A stretch of DNA of 25,859 nt from a virus. The stretch covers positions 1 to 25,859 of IMG/VR virus record IMGVR_UViG_3300030061_001162, one strand, 5' to 3'. Positions 22,064 through 25,859 of this stretch are shown here, in pieces. Both the position numbers and the translations under genes were made by a program. Numbering within the stretch: position 1 is the stretch's first letter; the number at the start of each line of letters is the position of its first letter. The notes under the pieces are model-generated. The model was given only the letters and a program-made list of their open reading frames with translations. It searched no databases and was not told the origin of the DNA.

Positions 22064-22270
22064 GTGTCAGTAGTTTGGATAAGCCAAAAGTTTTTAAAAG
22101 AAATTGAGGCCCAAAAAGAAAGCGTAAAAGATGTAATCTTAGCTGGCACTAAAGATTTTGCCCAATATCAGTATCTGTGTGGACGTTACAGTTCTCTAGT
22201 TGACACAGAAAATTCATTTAGAGAACTGCTAGGAAAAATACAAGAAGATGTCGAAGATACAGATACCTGA
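22064..22270 (+). CDS. Small hypothetical protein
   Basis: A 68-residue protein starting with GTG directly after the previous TAG (TAGGTG). A helical chain with regularly spaced hydrophobics and a C-terminal acidic tail overlaps the next gene by 23 nt. It has one Cys and no motif of known function. Similar short helical proteins occur in podovirus head modules between portal and scaffold. Confidence 0.55.
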   Translation: MSVVWISQKFLKEIEAQKESVKDVILAGTKDFAQYQYLCGRYSSLVDTENSFRELLGKIQEDVEDTDT

Positions 22271-22745
22271 ACATGTTGCACAAGCAATAGAACAAGAAAA
22301 GATCCAAGAAACAGAAACTCCAGAAACAGAAGAAACTCAACCAGAAGAGATATTGCCTTACGTAGAACAGGCGGCCAGAGTTTTAGATCCAACTCTCCTG
22401 GACAAATCAATTTTAGAAAGAATGCCTCAACCTACTGGTTGGAGGATACTTATACTTCCATACAAAGGAAAAGCAGTAACAGAAGGTGGAATACACCTAG
22501 TACAGTCACAGGTTGATAGAGAATCTTTAGCAACCGTTGTGGGTTATGTCGTTAAAATGGGTCCTGATTGCTATAAAGACTCCAGTAAGTTTACTGAAGC
22601 CTGGTGTCAGGAAAAACAATGGGTATTGATCGGCAGATATGCTGGCGCTCGTTTTAAACTCGGAGATGAATCTGAATGCAGAATCATTAATGATGATGAA
22701 GTGATAGCAACCATATTAGATCCTGATGATATCCTTGCAGTATAA
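22248..22745 (+). CDS. GroES-like co-chaperonin
   Basis: A 165-residue protein. Residues 1-58 are an acidic, Glu/Pro-rich extension. Residues 60-165 match the GroES / phage gp31 barrel: PTGWRILILPYKGKAVTEGGIHLV at 62-85 includes the mobile-loop-like EGGIHL (79-84). VVGYVVKMGPDCY (97-109), WVLIGRYAGARFKLGDE (125-141) and IINDDEVIATI (146-156) follow. It would cap host GroEL, possibly adapting it for large substrates such as the capsid protein, as T4 gp31 does. Placed among scaffold and capsid genes, it is well positioned for that. The N-terminal extension is unusual. Confidence 0.8.
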   Translation: MSKIQIPEHVAQAIEQEKIQETETPETEETQPEEILPYVEQAARVLDPTLLDKSILERMPQPTGWRILILPYKGKAVTEGGIHLVQSQVDRESLATVVGYVVKMGPDCYKDSSKFTEAWCQEKQWVLIGRYAGARFKLGDESECRIINDDEVIATILDPDDILAV

Positions 22746-22754
22746 GGAGTAAAA

Positions 22755-23705
22755 ATGAATGAAGAAGCAAAACAAGAAGAGCTAGTAGATGAAGGGGAGG
22801 TTGTAGAAGTAGATCTTCCTGAAGAAAAACCTAGCGGTAAGATAGCTGATTTGGCTACACCAGAAGAATCTGATGAAGAAGCTGAAAAAGTTATTGAAGA
22901 TGTTTCACAAGAACCAGAAGAAAAATCTGCTGAAGAGTTAGAAGATTATTCTGAAAAAGTTAAAAAAAGAATTGGGAATCTTACACGTAAGTTAAGAGAG
23001 GCTGAAAGAGGTCAAGAATCTGCTTATGAATATGCAAAAAGAGTTGCAGAAGAAAACCAACAGTTAAAAACTAGATCTTCAAGTTTAGATAAATCTTATC
23101 TTAATGAAGCAGAAAGCAGACTTAAATCACAAAAGACTCAAGCACTAGCCGCTTTGAAAAATGCACATGAGGTTGCAGATTATGACAGGGTTGCTAAAGC
23201 TCAAGATGTTCTTGCAAAAATAGCGGTAGAAGAGAATAAAGTCTCTGAATCTAAAATTGTTATAGAGCAACAAGAAGAACAACAAGAAAATTACCAAAAT
23301 TACTATCCTAACCAAGTTTATCAAAATCAAACACAACAACCTGTTGTTCCAGAGTTAGTTGGAAGAGACAAAGAGTGGGTTGATAATAATGAATGGTTTG
23401 GTCAAGACGAAGTAATGACTATGGGAGCTATGGCAATCAACAAACAATTAGTAGAAGAAGGGTTTGACGAAGGTTCAGTAGAATACTATAGTGAGGTAGA
23501 TAAGAGAATTCGTAATGAATTCCCACAGAAGTTTGATGAATCTTCTGTTAGATCTAAGCCTCAACAAAAGGTGGCTTCAGCAGGTAGAGTAGCTGGTAAT
23601 ACTGGCTCAAATAAAAGACAAGTAAAATTGTCACCATCTGAAGTTCAAATGGCTAAAAGATTAAACGTACCCTTAGGTGAGTACGCTAAATACGTTAAAA
23701 GGTAA
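22755..23705 (+). CDS. Capsid assembly (scaffold-like) protein
   Basis: A 316-residue protein with an AAGGAG site 5 nt before its ATG. Residues 1-75 are Glu-rich and disordered-looking. Residues 75-170 are charged helical coiled coil (KKRIGNLTRKLREAERG, then LKSQKTQALAALKNAHEVADYD). A Gln/Asn/Tyr-rich linker follows. The C-terminal part (about 205-260) has the pattern KEWVDNNEWFGQDEVMTMGAMAIN, then EGFDEGSVEYYSEVDKRI, which recurs in phage scaffold proteins. The end is basic. Scaffolds interact with capsid protein and leave the head before packaging. The gene's position just upstream of the capsid genes fits. Confidence 0.7.
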   Translation: MNEEAKQEELVDEGEVVEVDLPEEKPSGKIADLATPEESDEEAEKVIEDVSQEPEEKSAEELEDYSEKVKKRIGNLTRKLREAERGQESAYEYAKRVAEENQQLKTRSSSLDKSYLNEAESRLKSQKTQALAALKNAHEVADYDRVAKAQDVLAKIAVEENKVSESKIVIEQQEEQQENYQNYYPNQVYQNQTQQPVVPELVGRDKEWVDNNEWFGQDEVMTMGAMAINKQLVEEGFDEGSVEYYSEVDKRIRNEFPQKFDESSVRSKPQQKVASAGRVAGNTGSNKRQVKLSPSEVQMAKRLNVPLGEYAKYVKR

Positions 23706-23709
23706 AACT

Positions 23710-24183
23710 ATGACAGAAGAAAATAAAGATTTAAACAGAACCTCGCGTTCTGCCGACACACGAGCCAAAAAAGTTGCTCGCAAACCATGGAGTCCACCAT
23801 CAATGTTGGATACTCCTCCTGCACCTGAAGGTTATACCTACAGGTGGATCAGAGCTGAACTCGCAGGTAGCGAAGACAGAAAAAATGTAACTTCTAGGAT
23901 GAGAGAAGGTTTCGACCTTGTCAGGGCCGAAGAGTTAGATGGATTTGAACTTCCTACTTTAGATGACGGTAAACATGCAGGAGTAGTTTCAGTTGGCGGT
24001 TTGCTGCTGGCGAAGATTCCTAATGAAACGCGCGAAGAAAGAAACTCCTACTTTGAAGGTCGTGCGCTTACTCAGCAAGATGCTGTAGACAATGATCTTT
24101 TAAGGGAATCAGATCCAAACTCTCCAATCTTGAACCCGGAGAGGTCAAGCAAAGTAACTTTTGGAGGTGGTCAACGTAGTTGA
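23710..24183 (+). CDS. Hypothetical head-module protein
   Basis: A 157-residue protein. The frame extends to an ATG at 23677, but AAAAGG lies 7 nt before ATG 23710, so I choose that start; the open frame overlaps the scaffold gene only if the earlier ATG is used. The protein has a basic N-terminus (RSADTRAKKVARKPW), a Pro-rich stretch, then a beta-rich core with Gly-containing turns and an acidic end. It is widespread between scaffold and capsid genes of marine phages, from memory, with unknown role; it may be an assembly factor or minor capsid protein. Confidence 0.6.
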   Translation: MTEENKDLNRTSRSADTRAKKVARKPWSPPSMLDTPPAPEGYTYRWIRAELAGSEDRKNVTSRMREGFDLVRAEELDGFELPTLDDGKHAGVVSVGGLLLAKIPNETREERNSYFEGRALTQQDAVDNDLLRESDPNSPILNPERSSKVTFGGGQRS

Positions 24184-24224
24184 TCATCAATTTTATTAAT
24201 TTTAAATAATATAGGTAACTTATT

Positions 24225-24785
24225 ATGGCTAACAAAAATGCCCCATTTGGAGCAAGACTTGTAGGCAAATTAGGTTCTGGTATCGCCAACGGTGGAATGA
24301 CAGAATATAAAATTGCTTCAGGTGCTTCAGGGAATATTTTTTCAGGCGATTTGGTAAAAATGACTAACGCAGGTACTATTTTAGTTTCTGCTGCTGGTGA
24401 TGAATCTATTGGAATTTTTAGAGGTTGTTCTTTTACAAACTCTTCAGGTGATACTATTTTTAGTTCACATTTTCCTGATGGAACCGTATCGGCTGATATT
24501 GTAGCATTCGTAGAAGATGACCCTAATGCTGTATTTGAAATTCAGAGTGCCGGTTCTCCAGCGCAAACTGATGTAGGCTTAAATGCAGATATTTCTTACA
24601 CCGCAGGATCTACCAAAACTGGTATGTCAGCAGTAGAACTATCTGGAACAACAGCCGCAACAACTGCGACTTTTAGAATCATGGGCTTTTCCTCTGATCC
24701 AGATAACAGCACTACAGGTTCAGCTAACGTGAATGTTATAGTGAAGTTTAATGAGCATTTCTATGTTGATCCTACAGGAGTTTAA
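24225..24785 (+). CDS. Putative head decoration / structural protein
   Basis: A 186-residue, Gly/Ser/Thr/Ala-rich, beta-rich protein with no Cys except one in FRGCSF. This composition is typical of surface-exposed phage capsid decoration or fibre-like proteins. It lies directly before the major capsid gene (ATG 24788, 3 nt away). The RBS is weak (AGGT). No enzyme motif is visible. The role is inferred from composition and position. Confidence 0.6.
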   Translation: MANKNAPFGARLVGKLGSGIANGGMTEYKIASGASGNIFSGDLVKMTNAGTILVSAAGDESIGIFRGCSFTNSSGDTIFSSHFPDGTVSADIVAFVEDDPNAVFEIQSAGSPAQTDVGLNADISYTAGSTKTGMSAVELSGTTAATTATFRIMGFSSDPDNSTTGSANVNVIVKFNEHFYVDPTGV

Positions 24786-24787
24786 TC

Positions 24788-25690
24788 ATGGCAATAAATA
24801 GGTCGCAATTAGCGAAGGAACTAGAGCCAGGCTTAAACGCCTTGTTCGGCATGGAATATGCTAGATATGAAGCAGAGCATGCAGAAATCTTTGATACAGA
24901 GAGTTCTGATAGAGCGTTTGAAGAAGAAACTTTAATCGTTGGGTTCGGTAATGCTGAAGTAAAATCAGAAGGTAGTGGAGTCAGATTTGACAACGCTAAC
25001 GAAGGTTATACTTCTCGTTATACCCACGAGACGGTTGCTTTAGCATTCGCACTAACAGAAGAAGCTGTTGAAGATAATCTGTATGATCGTCTAGGTGCTA
25101 GATACACTAAAGCACTAGCTAGATCTATGGCTAATACAAAGCAAATCAAAGCTGCGTCTGTATTGAACAATGCGTTCTCTACAACAGGCGGTGATGGCAA
25201 AGTATTAATCGCTACAGATCACCCGCTAGGCGGAGGTGGTTCTTTAGCAAATAGAGCTACAACTATGGCGGATCTTAATGAAACTTCTCTTGAAGATGCA
25301 TTAATTAATATCTCTACATTTACTGATGATAGAGGTCTTAATATTGCACTAAGAGGAATGAAATTAATTGTTCCACCTCAGTTGCAGTTTGTTGCTGACA
25401 GACTCTTACAAACCCCAGGGAGAGTAGGAACATCTGACAATGACATTAACTCTATTAGAAATCAGGGAATGATTCCTGATGGCTATGTTGTAAATCATTA
25501 TCTAACAGATACAGATGCTTTCTTCTTGAAAACAGACTGTCCTGATGGATTTAAGTATTTTGAAAGATCTCCAATGCAAACTGCATTAGAAGGTGATTTC
25601 GATACTGGAAACATGAGATACAAAGCTAGAGAAAGATATTCATTTGGATATTCTAACTTCAGAGCTGTGTTCGGTTCTCAAGGAGCTTAA
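24788..25690 (+). CDS. Major capsid protein (gpT-like, HK97 fold)
   Basis: A 300-residue protein with AGGAG 8 nt upstream. Its features match gpT-like major heads: an N-terminal helix with LNALFGMEYARY, then SRYTHETVALAFALTEEAVEDNLYDRLGARYTKALARSM. Further on it has LIATDHPLGGGGSLANR and MKLIVPPQLQFVADRLLQTPGRVGTSDNDINS, ending in a hydrophobic C-terminus. Such proteins build the icosahedral shell. The terminator after its stop suggests this is the end of a strongly expressed unit. Confidence 0.88.
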   Translation: MAINRSQLAKELEPGLNALFGMEYARYEAEHAEIFDTESSDRAFEEETLIVGFGNAEVKSEGSGVRFDNANEGYTSRYTHETVALAFALTEEAVEDNLYDRLGARYTKALARSMANTKQIKAASVLNNAFSTTGGDGKVLIATDHPLGGGGSLANRATTMADLNETSLEDALINISTFTDDRGLNIALRGMKLIVPPQLQFVADRLLQTPGRVGTSDNDINSIRNQGMIPDGYVVNHYLTDTDAFFLKTDCPDGFKYFERSPMQTALEGDFDTGNMRYKARERYSFGYSNFRAVFGSQGA

Positions 25691-25732
25691 TGAACGATTG
25701 ATTGTAGCGTTTATTACTCAACTACAATTAAG

Positions 25733-25756
25733 AAAGGGAGCTACGGCTCCCTTTTT
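25733..25756 (+). terminator. Rho-independent terminator after the capsid gene
   Basis: AAAGGGAGC (25733-25741), loop TACG, GCTCCCTTT (25746-25754), followed by two more Ts. The loop closed by C-G is a UNCG-type tetraloop, which makes a very stable stem. Confidence 0.85.
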
Positions 25757-25859
25757 CTTGCGACATTTATATTTCAGGTGTAAACTAAAATTGGTTTAAA
25801 ATTAATTAGCTTGATGAGGGCCGTTTACGGTTTCCATTAATACAAATATAAGGAGTTCA
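25757..25859 (+). promoter_or_regulatory. Leader and ribosome binding site of the next gene
   Basis: After the terminator, an AT-rich stretch with no convincing promoter pair leads to AAGGAG at 25850-25855. The gene it serves begins just beyond the window end. Confidence 0.5.

Noticed and set aside
1-25859. tRNA genes, integrase, insertion sequences and attachment sites
   Set aside because: I looked for cloverleaf arms, recombinase motifs and transposase-like frames and saw none I could support.

Overview
This window looks like part of the genome of a tailed dsDNA phage, probably a podovirus-like marine phage. The sequence is AT-rich and gene-dense, with tight ATGA and TAATG overlaps and almost no non-coding space outside one region. 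The head module runs in the order terminase large subunit, P22-like portal, small basic proteins, GroES-like co-chaperonin, scaffold-like protein, head protein and gpT-like major capsid protein. That order, with AAA/Sak4-like and prim-pol replication genes, recalls uncultured marine phages of low-GC alphaproteobacteria. The host assignment is inference; no integrase, tRNA or host gene is present to test it.

Layout. Positions 1-2133 (+) hold the 3' part of a large virion or ejection-type protein, truncated by the window edge. Positions 2130-8582 form the replication and recombination region. It has a minus-strand HTH regulator / prim-pol-helicase / PD-(D/E)XK-like operon (5057 to 2130), a divergent plus-strand Sak4-like ATPase plus SSB-like pair (5150-6324) closed by a bidirectional terminator, and a minus-strand operon of seven small genes including a RecE-like nuclease (8582 to 6347). 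Both divergent promoter regions (5073-5115 and 8609-8648) carry nearly the same 17-bp palindrome-like operator. Positions 8679-10176 (+) encode a zinc-binding protein, a small unknown and a probable terminase small subunit. Positions 10349-11570 (-) form an operon of six very small genes, four of them under 60 codons.

Positions 11571-13897 are the odd part. Three small plus-strand orphan genes (12099, 12872, 13472), and the upstream flank of a fourth at 13898, are separated by GC-rich non-coding blocks. Each block is built from the same parts: TCGGG-type G-runs, an ACACAA-rich stretch, a CCAG...CTGG inverted repeat often holding an ACGGCAGG core, then a near-consensus sigma70 promoter and a strong RBS. 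I count six degenerate units. They resemble independently transcribed moron cassettes joined by a recurring structured element that none of the genes explains.

Positions 13898-25690 (+) form the late module. A Met/Pro/Arg-rich protein at 14237 ends on the slippery heptamer A AAA AAC followed directly by TAG. The -1 frame then stays open for 122 codons with no ATG, GTG or TTG and overlaps the next gene by 11 bases. This is strong evidence for a programmed -1 frameshift, or else a one-base homopolymer error. A hairpin terminator follows the capsid gene, and the window ends on the ribosome binding site of a gene that lies outside it.
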